Shown in pieces: positions 1 through 6,324 of a stretch of 11,608 nucleotides of DNA (position 1 is its first letter; every line of letters begins with the position of its first letter). The stretch lies in contig JACQWZ010000037.1 in assembly GCA_016209005.1 (NCBI GenBank), positions 1 through 11,608 of the forward strand, in the 5' to 3' direction. Source of the DNA: Candidatus Kuenenbacteria bacterium. GTDB taxonomy: Bacteria; Patescibacteriota; Patescibacteriia; UBA2591; PGYQ01. The notes under the pieces are model-generated. The model had not been told where the DNA came from and ran no database searches. It worked only from the letters and a program-made list of their open reading frames with translations. Position numbers and translations under genes: made by a program.

Positions 1-79
1 ATTAGCCAAATTCTACCTCTTAAATCTCAAATTTTCCCGTCATCTGTCAAAGACGGGGTCTATGGACTATTGGCTAATC
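1..79. repeat. Nested inverted repeats at the left edge
   Basis: The 9-mer ATTAGCCAA at 1-9 is the exact reverse complement of TTGGCTAAT at 71-79. Inside this pair CCCGTC at 36-41 pairs with GACGGG at 52-57 across a 10-nt loop. Between them lies 7-bp-like AT-rich sequence (TAAATCT, CAAATTT). The window starts exactly at the outer arm, so the element may continue to the left. The first 11 bases also match the inner stem of the 120-bp MITE found three times later, which may be chance. No gene is supported here; a 35-codon open frame to a TAG at 106-108 resembles nothing I know. Confidence 0.4.
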
Positions 80-123
80 TTAGTTTAAATAAAACTTTGA
101 ATTATTAGTTTATTACTGGTTAT

Positions 124-384
124 TGGCATAATAAAACCAGTACACCCTATTTTGATCTTTGATTAATTTTGAATGATATTTTTTTAATCATTTTTGATTG
201 TTGTTCTTTTTCAAAATAAATAAAAAGTTGTTCTTCTTTAAGATTCCATTCTGTTAGAACAAAATAATTGATGTAGGATTTAGGTAAATAAATAAATTAA
301 TCAATTAAAATTAAAACTGACTAATTAAATTTATCAATATTTTAAATAAAAAGCAATTTAGGGTGTACTGGTTTTATTATGCCA
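124..384. mobile_element. MITE-like 261-bp element with 26-bp terminal inverted repeats
   Basis: Positions 124-149 and 359-384 are perfect inverted repeats of 26 bp; read inward each begins TGGCATAATAAAACCAGTAC. The 209 bp between them hold no complete gene. A minus-strand open stretch of about 50 codons ends in TAG directly at the left arm and has no clear start or recognisable family, so it could be a transposase remnant or chance. The arm core TGTACTGGTTTTATT resembles TATACTGGTTTTGTT (13 of 15) next to the IS630-type transposase stop near 11375, but relative to that gene the orientation is opposite, so a parent-element link is unproven. I see no clear target duplication. Confidence 0.55.
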
Positions 385-464
385 TCAACCTATTACTCTT
401 TAAATAATGCGATAAAGGTATTATTTTAAGCCCTGTTAAATTCTTATTATCTAACAAGGTAAAG

Positions 465-501
465 ACAAAACAGCTCGACATTTTCGTCGGGCTGTTTTTG
501 T
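465..501 (+). terminator. Rho-independent terminator
   Basis: A 10-bp stem, ACAGCTCGAC at 470-479 with GTCGGGCTGT at 486-495 and one G-T pair, closes a 6-nt loop. It is followed at once by TTTTTGTTTTGTTTG. It is the most GC-rich segment of the left 980 bp and the best terminator in the window. No protein gene ends just upstream inside the window, so it terminates either a transcript entering from the left or a small RNA. Two smaller hairpins precede it: 403-410 with 418-425, and 432-438 with 452-459. Confidence 0.7.
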
Positions 502-532
502 TTTGTTTGTTTTTTTATTTTTATAGTACATT

Positions 533-720
533 TCTGACGATCGTCCAAAACACACTATAATTATTTTTGTTTTTTTACCTTACTTCACTTTATTCACGAT
601 CGTTCAAAATTGAATACCAATTTAAATTTAAAATCCTAAATCTACAATCTTAAATCTGAAATCGTAAATTCCTACTACGTTTCACTTTTCTCATGATCGT
701 TGAGATATTGAATACCAACT
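533..720. repeat. Dispersed GATCGT-centred repeats and short heptad run
   Basis: Three copies of a GATCGT core occur: a perfect palindrome GACGATCGTC at 536-545, CACGATCGTT at 595-604 and CATGATCGTT at 692-701. The last two are each preceded by a TTCACTTT-type stretch and followed by TTGAATACCAA or ATTGAATACCAA, so they are direct repeats of about 40 bp. Between them, at about 616-668, lies degenerate 7-bp periodic sequence (TAAATCT, ACAATCT, TAAATCT, GAAATCG). The stretch has no supported gene. The palindromic core could be a protein-binding site, but nothing else shows this. Confidence 0.4.
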
Positions 721-743
721 CTAATGATCAACTTTAAATAATC

Positions 744-772
744 TTGTCACTTTTTATTTTTTAGAGTATTAT
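744..772 (+). promoter_or_regulatory. Sigma70-like promoter upstream of ctpA
   Basis: TTGTCA at 744-749 and TATTAT at 767-772 are separated by 17 bp, the preferred spacing, each one base from consensus. Transcription would start near 779-780 and give a leader of about 200 nt for the S41 protease gene at 987. A 120-bp MITE copy (844-963) lies inside that leader and would fold into a long hairpin in the RNA. In such AT-rich sequence, promoter-like matches arise by chance. Confidence 0.4.
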
Positions 773-843
773 TAAAATATAATTAAAATGTAGTTTTACT
801 TTTTTAAAAAAATAAATTATACTCAATAATATGAATTATGAAT

Positions 844-963
844 TTCAGGAGTTACGCACTATTAATGTGCATTTGGCTAATATTAGCTAAAAATGAAAAA
901 TTAACAAAAATTCAATTTTCGCTAACTTTAGCCATTTTTTAATTAAACTGCGTAAGTCCTGAA
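844..963 (-). mobile_element. 120-bp MITE, copy 1 (complete, inverted)
   Basis: This is the reverse complement of the element at 3347-3466, with one difference in 120 bp (T for C in the ATYAAAA stretch near the end). Its ends are imperfect inverted repeats of about 22 bp: TTCAGGACTTACGCAG on one side, TTCAGGAGTTACGCAC on the other. An inner inverted repeat (GGCTAAAGTTAGC against GGCTAATATTAGC) means the whole unit can fold into a hairpin. It codes for nothing. It sits between the putative promoter and the start of the S41 protease gene, 23 bp before the ATG. The near-identity of the copies suggests recent movement. Confidence 0.8.
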
Positions 964-986
964 TTTATGAATTTGTATATTAAATT

Positions 987-2273
987 ATGATAGAAAAACA
1001 ATTTAAAAAATATCTCATCTATCCAATTATTATTTTAGTTATTTTTAGTTTTTTAATAGGCTTAATAGTTGGGCAACAAAAGGCTACGGATGATTTTAGA
1101 AAAAAAGAATCTATTGAAAGATCAAAAAATAATGGCAATCTTCTTTTTGGGATTTTAGGCATTAAAAATGACGAAAAAAGTTTAAAAGACGAAGGAGTTG
1201 ATTTTGATTTATTTTGGGAAGTTTGGAATTCAATAAAAAAAGATTATCTTAATAAAAAAAATATTTCAGACAAACAATTATTTTATGGAAGTTTAAAAGG
1301 AATGGTTGCTAGCTTGGAAGATCCTTATTCGGTTTTTTTAGAGCCGGAAAAGGCCAAAGAATTTTATCAAGATCTTCAAGGCGATTTTGAAGGAATTGGA
1401 GCGGAATTAGGAATTAAAAAAAATATTTTAACAGTTATCGCTCCTTTGTCCGATTATCCAGCGGAAAAAGCCGGAATAAAAGCCGGAGATCAAATTTATA
1501 AAATTGACAATCTTGATACAACTAATATGATCTTAGAAGAAGCAGTGAATAAAATTCGAGGCAAAAATGGAACTCAAGTCGTTTTAACAATTAAAAGAAA
1601 CGATTTTTTAGAATTTAAAGAAATAACCATTACTCGAGCTAAAATTCATATACAAAGCGTAAAATTAGAACCAATAGAAAATCATAAAGAAATCGCTTAT
1701 TTAAAAATTCGTCAATTTAATGAAAATATAAAAAGCGAATTTAGAGAAGCGATTAATAAAATTTTATCCCAAGAAGAAAAACCCAAAGGAATAATTATAG
1801 ATTTAAGAAATAATCCGGGCGGACTTTTAGACGCTTCAGTTGACATAGCGAATTATTGGCTTCCTCGCGATATAGTTGTGGTAAAAGAAAAATTTGATGG
1901 ACAAGAAAAAGAATATAAAACTTTGGATAATCCAATATTGGATAAATTTCAAACTATAATTTTAATAAATCAAGGCTCGGCTTCCGCTTCAGAAATTTTT
2001 GCCGGAGCGCTTCAAGATTATAAAAAAGCGACAATTGTGGGAGAAAGAACTTTTGGCAAAGGGTGCGTTCAAAAAGTTGAAGATTTAAGAGGAGGATCAA
2101 TGCTTAAATTAACGATTGCCGATTGGTTAACTCCTCTTGGCCGAAGAATTAATGACAAAGGAATCGATCCAGATATTAAAATAGAAATGACGCCTAAAGA
2201 TTATGAACAAGATAAAGATCCACAAATGGAAAAAGCGATTGAATTGATTGATGATAAAATAAAAAATAAGTAA
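987..2273 (+). CDS. ctpA: S41 family C-terminal processing peptidase (CtpA/Prc-like)
   Basis: A 428-residue serine protease of the carboxyl-terminal processing family, anchored in the cytoplasmic membrane and acting on the outer side, where such enzymes trim or degrade proteins from exposed C-termini. One hydrophobic segment at about residues 12-29 acts as uncleaved signal anchor. A PDZ domain follows at about 125-215 (FEGIGAELG, AGIKAGDQIYKID). The S41 core has KGIIIDLRNNPGG, then GSASASEIFAGAL and TFGKGCVQ. S333, D344 and K358 keep the spacing of the Ser-Asp-Lys residues of E. coli Prc (S430, D441, K455), so the enzyme should be active. The length is usual for the CtpA subgroup. The ATG has no Shine-Dalgarno. 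It is followed by a 214-bp repeat gap before rplI and seems to be a separate transcription unit. Substrates cannot be predicted. Confidence 0.93.
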   Translation: MIEKQFKKYLIYPIIILVIFSFLIGLIVGQQKATDDFRKKESIERSKNNGNLLFGILGIKNDEKSLKDEGVDFDLFWEVWNSIKKDYLNKKNISDKQLFYGSLKGMVASLEDPYSVFLEPEKAKEFYQDLQGDFEGIGAELGIKKNILTVIAPLSDYPAEKAGIKAGDQIYKIDNLDTTNMILEEAVNKIRGKNGTQVVLTIKRNDFLEFKEITITRAKIHIQSVKLEPIENHKEIAYLKIRQFNENIKSEFREAINKILSQEEKPKGIIIDLRNNPGGLLDASVDIANYWLPRDIVVVKEKFDGQEKEYKTLDNPILDKFQTIILINQGSASASEIFAGALQDYKKATIVGERTFGKGCVQKVEDLRGGSMLKLTIADWLTPLGRRINDKGIDPDIKIEMTPKDYEQDKDPQMEKAIELIDDKIKNK

Positions 2274-2316
2274 GTCAACTGTTAATCTATTTACGCTAAT
2301 AAATGCAAATAAGAGT

Positions 2317-2434
2317 AAGTTTAAAGTTTAAAATTAAAAGTTCAAAGTTAAAGTTAAAAATTAAAAGTTATAAATAGTTAAAAATTTTTAACTTAAAACT
2401 GTGACTTTACACTTTACACTTTAAACTTTTAACT
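2317..2434. repeat. Heptad-arm inverted repeat without gene (empty unit)
   Basis: The left arm is built of roughly 7-bp units (TTAAAGT, TTAAAAT, CAAAGTT) and the right arm of their reverse complement (ACTTTAC, ACTTTAA, ACTTTTA). Positions 2344-2376 match 7405-7437, the arm and start codon of the first four-helix bundle gene, at 31 of 33 bases, with ATA here in place of that gene's ATG. Positions 2385-2434 match 7804-7853, just after that gene's stop, at 43 of 50. The locus therefore looks like the same unit without its gene. Outer flanks (GCTAATAAA near 2297 and its complement near 2443) also pair, so nearly the whole ctpA-rplI gap is one inverted structure. Confidence 0.7.
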
Positions 2435-2487
2435 CGCTTTTATTAGCTGTAGATTTATTTTTTATTAAAAGTTTTTTAATATTTTTT

Positions 2488-2934
2488 ATGAAAATTATTT
2501 TACTTCAAGATACAAATAATTTAGGGAAAAAGGGGGAGATAAAAGAAGTGGCAAATGGCTATGCTAGAAATTATTTATTGCCTCAAAAAATAGCCGTGAT
2601 CGCAACGCCTTCGGAAATTAAAAAAATAGAAATAAAAAAACAAAGACAAGAGAAAAATCAAAAAGAAAAAATTCAAAAAGCTGAAGAAATAAAGAAAAAA
2701 ATTCAAAAAATTGAAATAGAAATTAAGGCTAAGATTAATGGAAAAGGCATACTTTTTGCCGCTTTAAACAAAGAAGAAATAGCCAAAGCTTTGTCGGAAA
2801 AGATAAAGCAAGAAATTTTACCTGAACAAATAATTTTAGAAAAATCAATTAAAGAGATTGGAGAACACAAAATCAACATTGAACTTTTTAAAGATATTAA
2901 GGCGGAGATAGTGTTGAAAATTAGCGGTGTTTAA
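2488..2934 (+). CDS. rplI: 50S ribosomal protein L9
   Basis: A 148-residue bL9, the usual length. L9 binds domain V of 23S rRNA near the L1 stalk and helps maintain reading frame. The N-terminal RNA-binding domain (about residues 1-45) starts MKIILLQDTNNLGKKGEIKEV and has the family signature GYARNYLLPQKIA at about 24-36. A long Lys/Glu-rich connecting helix spans about 44-75, followed by a C-terminal domain with an INGKGILFAALN stretch. The gene stands alone; the usual partners rpsF, ssb and rpsR are not here. The ATG follows a T-rich run (TTTTTTATG) with no Shine-Dalgarno. Some CPR lineages lack L9, so its presence narrows the placement. Confidence 0.96.
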   Translation: MKIILLQDTNNLGKKGEIKEVANGYARNYLLPQKIAVIATPSEIKKIEIKKQRQEKNQKEKIQKAEEIKKKIQKIEIEIKAKINGKGILFAALNKEEIAKALSEKIKQEILPEQIILEKSIKEIGEHKINIELFKDIKAEIVLKISGV

Positions 2935-3004
2935 AGAATTAATAATGAGTAAGCCAACCGCCAATTTACTAACACAAATAAACATGAATAACATAAGTAG
3001 ACAG

Positions 3005-3023
3005 ACGGACGTGCGACGTCCGT
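3005..3023. repeat. GC-rich hairpin (REP-like palindrome)
   Basis: ACGGACGT at 3005-3012 and ACGTCCGT at 3016-3023 form a perfect 8-bp stem around a GCG triloop. It stands out in very AT-rich sequence 70 bp after rplI. There is no following T-run, so I do not call it a terminator. A further AT-rich hairpin, TTTAAAAA and TTTTTAAA with an inner GTG/CAC pair, lies at about 3096-3121. Confidence 0.5.
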
Positions 3024-3191
3024 TCATTGATCAAATTTACGCCAAATGTAATTTTATGGTCTAATTTAATTTATTTTTAGCCAAAAAATGACTATTTAAA
3101 AAGGTGATAGCCACTTTTTAAAATTAATCAGAAAAAGAAATTAGATTATGAAAAATAATAAATTATCTTGAATTATGAAACTCCTAAATTA

Positions 3192-3284
3192 TCCCCCTCC
3201 CTTGATGGGAGGGGTTAGGGGAGGGTGAGGAAATAGGACATTTAAACACCTTCTCCTTAATCCTCCTCCATCAAGGGGGAGGAG
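3192..3284. repeat. REP/BIME-like pair of GC-rich inverted repeats
   Basis: Two related GC-rich units lie head to head. The left one (3192-3227) contains a CCCTCCC...GGGAGGG hairpin followed by GGTTAGGGGAGGGTG. The right one (3246-3284) begins with the inverted form CACCTTCTCCTTAATCCTCC and ends in a CTCCTCC...GGAGGAG hairpin. About 18 AT-rich bases separate them. A palindrome with a GGTTAGGG-type tail and a paired inverted copy is the form of REP/BIME elements, which in other bacteria are mobilised by RAYT (TnpA-REP) transposases. No RAYT gene is present here. The gap 2935-3346 holds no supported gene. Confidence 0.6.
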
Positions 3285-3346
3285 ATGCGGGATTTTGTAA
3301 TTCAAAGAAATTAGCTTTTTTGGTTTTTTTTAAAAAATATATGAAA

Positions 3347-3466
3347 TTCAGGACTTACGCAGTTTAATCAAAAAATGGCTAAAGTTAGCGAAAATTGAAT
3401 TTTTGTTAATTTTTCATTTTTAGCTAATATTAGCCAAATGCACATTAATAGTGCGTAACTCCTGAA
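3347..3466 (+). mobile_element. 120-bp MITE, copy 2 (complete)
   Basis: A complete copy from TTCAGGACTTACGCAG to its inverted partner ending GTAACTCCTGAA. It is identical to the truncated copy 3 over their shared 94 bp and differs from inverted copy 1 at one position. Its right end meets the EEP reading frame: the open frame runs from inside the MITE (after a TAA at 3456-3458) straight into the gene, and no ATG, GTG or TTG occurs in frame before 3513. The MITE seems to have landed at or just before the original start codon. Confidence 0.82.
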
Positions 3467-3512
3467 ATTAGTAAATATAAATGTCAGTATTAAAATTGAT
3501 AACACTGATGAG

Positions 3513-4256
3513 GTGATAGAATTTTTTAAAACACAAAACCCAGACATTATTACGATTCAGGAAATACTGCGACATCTTGATGACAGTGTTTTTGAAAATT
3601 ATAAATTTCAGGAAAAAATTGAAAAGGCAATTATCAAAACCTATCCCTATAAATTTTTCGGTTCGCTTTGGGTTACTGATAAATTTAAAAAAGATGGCGT
3701 GGTTTATCGTGAGTATGGCGGACAAGTTGAGCAAGGCAATGAGATTATGTCAAAATTTCCAATAGTTGAGGCGACAAATGAATTTTATTATAAGAATTTT
3801 TCTTATAATTTGGATGTAACAAATTGGCATATAGAAGATCACGGCAGAGCTGTTCAGGTTGTTGAATTAAATGTTGAAAATAAAAGGCTAAAAATTTTGA
3901 ACGTTCACGGTATTTGGACACGCGATAAGTTAGGAGATAAAAGAACTATAGCTGAATGTAAGTATATTATTGAAGTTGCAATGCGAAATAGCGATGTTCC
4001 GACAATAATTGTGGGTGATTTTAATTTGCTACCAGAAACGAAAAGTATTAGTATATTGAATAGACAATTTAAAAATTTGATAGAAGCGTATCAAATAAAA
4101 TCAACCAGGCCAAATTTTGAAGATGATAAAGATAATGGCAATGAAGTTGTTGATTATATTTTTGTGAATGACAGAATTAAGGTTAATAATTTTTCAGCAA
4201 TAGACATAGATATTTCAGATCATTTGCCATTGGTGCTTGATTTTGAAATTATTTAA
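3513..4256 (+). CDS. Endonuclease/exonuclease/phosphatase family hydrolase; 5' end altered by MITE
   Basis: A metal-dependent phosphodiesterase of the EEP (exonuclease III / DNase I-like) superfamily. The motifs are in order from the GTG start: TIQE (E17), NVHG (H132), VGDFN (D169, N171), VDYIF (D214) and SDH (D236, H237). All catalytic positions are present, so the core looks active. The true substrate (DNA, phospholipid or another phosphodiester) cannot be told. The GTG at 3513 is the first standard start, but the frame is open back to 3459. The 17 residues before it (LKLVNINVSIKID...) look like the missing first beta strand of the fold, so the native start probably lay near 3462, where the MITE end now leaves only a CTG. 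The product may be initiated poorly or lack its first strand. MITE copies flank the gene on both sides. Confidence 0.82.
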   Translation: MIEFFKTQNPDIITIQEILRHLDDSVFENYKFQEKIEKAIIKTYPYKFFGSLWVTDKFKKDGVVYREYGGQVEQGNEIMSKFPIVEATNEFYYKNFSYNLDVTNWHIEDHGRAVQVVELNVENKRLKILNVHGIWTRDKLGDKRTIAECKYIIEVAMRNSDVPTIIVGDFNLLPETKSISILNRQFKNLIEAYQIKSTRPNFEDDKDNGNEVVDYIFVNDRIKVNNFSAIDIDISDHLPLVLDFEII

Positions 4257-4265
4257 TTTTACAAT

Positions 4266-4359
4266 TTCAGGACTTACGCAGTTTAATCAAAAAATGGCTA
4301 AAGTTAGCGAAAATTGAATTTTTGTTAATTTTTCATTTTTAGCTAATATTAGCCAAATG
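4266..4359 (+). mobile_element. 120-bp MITE, copy 3 (3' truncated)
   Basis: It starts TTCAGGACTTACGCAG only 9 bp after the EEP stop codon and is identical to copy 2 for 94 bp. It then stops at ...AGCCAAATG and continues into GTCAAAT heptads, losing the last 26 bp including the right terminal repeat. The loss coincides exactly with the heptad array, so the array arose at, or replaced, the MITE end. Copies 2 and 3 are in direct orientation around the EEP gene. Confidence 0.8.
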
Positions 4360-4360
4360 T

Positions 4361-4423
4361 GTCAAATGTCAAATGTCAAATGTCAAATGTCAAATGTTAA
4401 TTGTTGATTGTTAATTGCTAATT
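4361..4423. repeat. Heptanucleotide tandem array upstream of pyrG
   Basis: Nine consecutive 7-bp units: five exact GTCAAAT (4361-4395), then GTTAATT, GTTGATT, GTTAATT and GCTAATT (4396-4423). The array ends 9 bp before the pyrG ATG and so forms its whole near leader; there is no ribosome binding site in it. Such exact repeats are prone to slippage, so copy number may vary between strains. Unlike the other arrays here, no inverted partner arm is close by. Confidence 0.85.
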
Positions 4424-4432
4424 GATTTTTTT

Positions 4433-6070
4433 ATGAAATATATTTTTGTCACTGGCGGGGTTTGTTCTGGATTGGGCAAGGGGATTGCCGCGGCTTCAAT
4501 TGGCATGCTTTTAAAAGCTTGCGGATACAAAATTAGTATTTTAAAATTAGATCCTTATTTAAATGTCGATCCCGGAACAATGAGCCCATACCAACATGGA
4601 GAAGTTTTTGTGACCAATGATGGAACAGAAACAGATTTAGACTTAGGGCATTATGAAAGATTTATTGATGAAAATTTAAGCAAATTAAGCAACACCACTG
4701 CCGGACAAATTTATAAAAAAATTATTAACAAAGAAAGAGAAGGGGAATATTTAGGAAAAACAATTCAAATAATTCCTCATGTCACAGAAACTATTAAAAA
4801 TTTTATTCAATCAGCGGCCGAAGAAAAACAAGTTGATTTTTTAATTATAGAAATAGGCGGAACAGTGGGAGATATTGAAGCAGAACCATTTTTAGAAGCG
4901 GCTCGGCAGTGGCATCAAGAAAAAGGAGGAAAAAATGTGCTTTTTATTCATTTGACTTTTCTTCCTTTTTTAAAAACTTCAGGAGAGTTAAAAACAAAAC
5001 TTACTCAAGTAAGCGTTCGCGAATTGCAACGTCAAGGGCTTCATCCGGATATTATTTTAGCCCGCTCTGATTATCCGATTAAAAAAGAATTAATAGAAAA
5101 AATTTCTCTTTTTTGCAACATTTTACCAGAAGAGATTATTCCGGCCATTACAGTGAAAAGTATTTATGAAGTACCTTTAAATTTTCAAAAATATTCTTTG
5201 GTGGAAATTATTTTAAAACGTTTAGATTTAAAAAATAGAATTCCAGAATTAAATGACTGGCAAAAATTAATAAAAAAAATTAAAAGCAATCCGCCAGCTG
5301 GCGGAGAAAAAATTTTAAAAATAGGAATGATTGGAAAATATACTGAACATGGAGACGCTTATATTAGCGTTAATGAGGCTTTAAAATCAGCTGGTTACGT
5401 CAATAATGTTAAAATTAAAATTGAATTTATTGCCGCGGAAGATTTAGAAAAACAAAATAAAAAAGAATGGGATAAATTAAAAGCGATAGATGGATTAGTT
5501 GTTCCGGGAGGATTTGGCTCAAGGGGAATTGAAGGAAAAATTGAAGCTGTAAAATATGCCAGAGAAAATAAAATTCCTTTTTTGGGATTATGCATGGGTA
5601 TGCAAATTGCGGCAATTGAATTCGCTCGTTATGTTTTAAAAACAAAAGATGTTAATTCTACTGAATTTGACGCAAAGACAAAACATCCAATAATTTATAT
5701 TATGCCGGAACAAAGAGAAAAAATAAAAAATAAAGACTATGGAGCAAGCATGCGTTTGGGAGCCTATCCTTGTGTTTTAAATAAAGACTCTTTAGCTTAT
5801 AAAGCCTACAAACAAATTGAAATTTCAGAAAGGCATCGTCATCGATATGAATTTAACAATGAATATCGAGAAATTTTAGAACAAGCCGGTTTAAAAATTA
5901 GCGGAACCTCTCCAGACGGAAAATTAGTGGAAATTATTGAATTAAAAGATCATCCTTGGTTTGTGGGAGTTCAATTTCACCCAGAATTCAAATCGCAACC
6001 TTTAAGAGCTCATCCTTTGTTTAGGGATTTTATAAAAGCGACGAAAAACAAAGTAACCAGTAACCCGTAA
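4433..6070 (+). CDS. pyrG: CTP synthase (glutamine-hydrolysing)
   Basis: Makes CTP from UTP, ATP and glutamine, the last step of de novo pyrimidine nucleotide synthesis, in the cytoplasm. At 545 residues it has the same length as the E. coli enzyme. The N-terminal synthetase domain (about 1-265) opens MKYIFVTGGVCSGLGKG with the nucleotide-binding loop, then has LDPYLNVDPGTMSPYQHGEV and IEIGGTVGDIE. The C-terminal class I glutaminase domain (about 300-535) has GGFGSRG, the nucleophile C387 in GLCMGMQ, and H516 and E518 in QFHPEF. Everything needed for activity is present. I chose the ATG at 4433, where the conserved N-terminus begins, over an in-frame TTG at 4415 within the heptad array. The leader is T-rich (GATTTTTTTATG) without Shine-Dalgarno. 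Confidence 0.97.
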   Translation: MKYIFVTGGVCSGLGKGIAAASIGMLLKACGYKISILKLDPYLNVDPGTMSPYQHGEVFVTNDGTETDLDLGHYERFIDENLSKLSNTTAGQIYKKIINKEREGEYLGKTIQIIPHVTETIKNFIQSAAEEKQVDFLIIEIGGTVGDIEAEPFLEAARQWHQEKGGKNVLFIHLTFLPFLKTSGELKTKLTQVSVRELQRQGLHPDIILARSDYPIKKELIEKISLFCNILPEEIIPAITVKSIYEVPLNFQKYSLVEIILKRLDLKNRIPELNDWQKLIKKIKSNPPAGGEKILKIGMIGKYTEHGDAYISVNEALKSAGYVNNVKIKIEFIAAEDLEKQNKKEWDKLKAIDGLVVPGGFGSRGIEGKIEAVKYARENKIPFLGLCMGMQIAAIEFARYVLKTKDVNSTEFDAKTKHPIIYIMPEQREKIKNKDYGASMRLGAYPCVLNKDSLAYKAYKQIEISERHRHRYEFNNEYREILEQAGLKISGTSPDGKLVEIIELKDHPWFVGVQFHPEFKSQPLRAHPLFRDFIKATKNKVTSNP

Positions 6071-6100
6071 CGTGCAACTCATTATAATAACTCAATAATA

Positions 6101-6290
6101 AATTTCTAATGACGAATGACAAATCAATGACAAATGACCAAATGTCAAATAAATATTAAACTAATATTTTCTTTAAAATAATTATTTCCACGCCAAAATT
6201 AGATGTTCGTTCTGTTAGATTATAATTTTTTTTGTCATTTGGATTTTGGATTTGATTTGTCATTGGAAATTTGTCATTTGTCATTTTTTT
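6101..6290. repeat. Heptad inverted arms around a decayed four-helix bundle gene
   Basis: The left arm (about 6106-6152) is made of AATGACG, AATGACA, AATGACC and AAATGTC units. The right arm (about 6232-6290) has the complementary TGTCATT, TGGATTT, TGTCATT, TGTCATT units. The roughly 80-bp interior encodes, on the minus strand, the start of a four-helix bundle protein (separate entry). The structure fills most of the pyrG-atpG gap. It is the third heptad-arm unit in the window with a trace of this gene family, here in reverse orientation. Confidence 0.7.
6156..6284 (-). pseudogene. N-terminal remnant of a four-helix bundle (IVP-like) gene
   Basis: Read on the minus strand from an ATG at 6284, 42 codons run to a TAA at 6156-6158. 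The first 19 or so codons (MTNDKFP, MTNQIQNPNDKK) come from the heptad arm itself. They are followed by NLTERTSNFGVEIIILKK, which resembles the N-terminal helix of the 23S rRNA IVP / four-helix bundle family, where a YDLEERT-F-EEII-F-KK pattern is usual. The other three helices are missing; the opposite heptad arm begins directly after the stop. I read it as an internally deleted gene. The family match comes from memory of the pattern, not from a search. Confidence 0.55.
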
Positions 6291-6324
6291 AGCGGTTACG
6301 TAAATTTCGCAATTGACTTGCATT

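Noticed and set aside
1..108. Open frame of 35 codons entering from the left edge, ending TAG
   Set aside because: It lies in nested inverted repeats, has unusual third-base use and no recognisable protein pattern, so a partial gene is not supported.
149..300. Minus-strand frame ending at the left arm of the 124-384 element
   Set aside because: About 50 codons without a good start and no family resemblance; could be a remnant but I cannot support it.
2845..3027. 60-codon minus-strand frame over the end of rplI
   Set aside because: Mostly the complement of rplI, with no family pattern.
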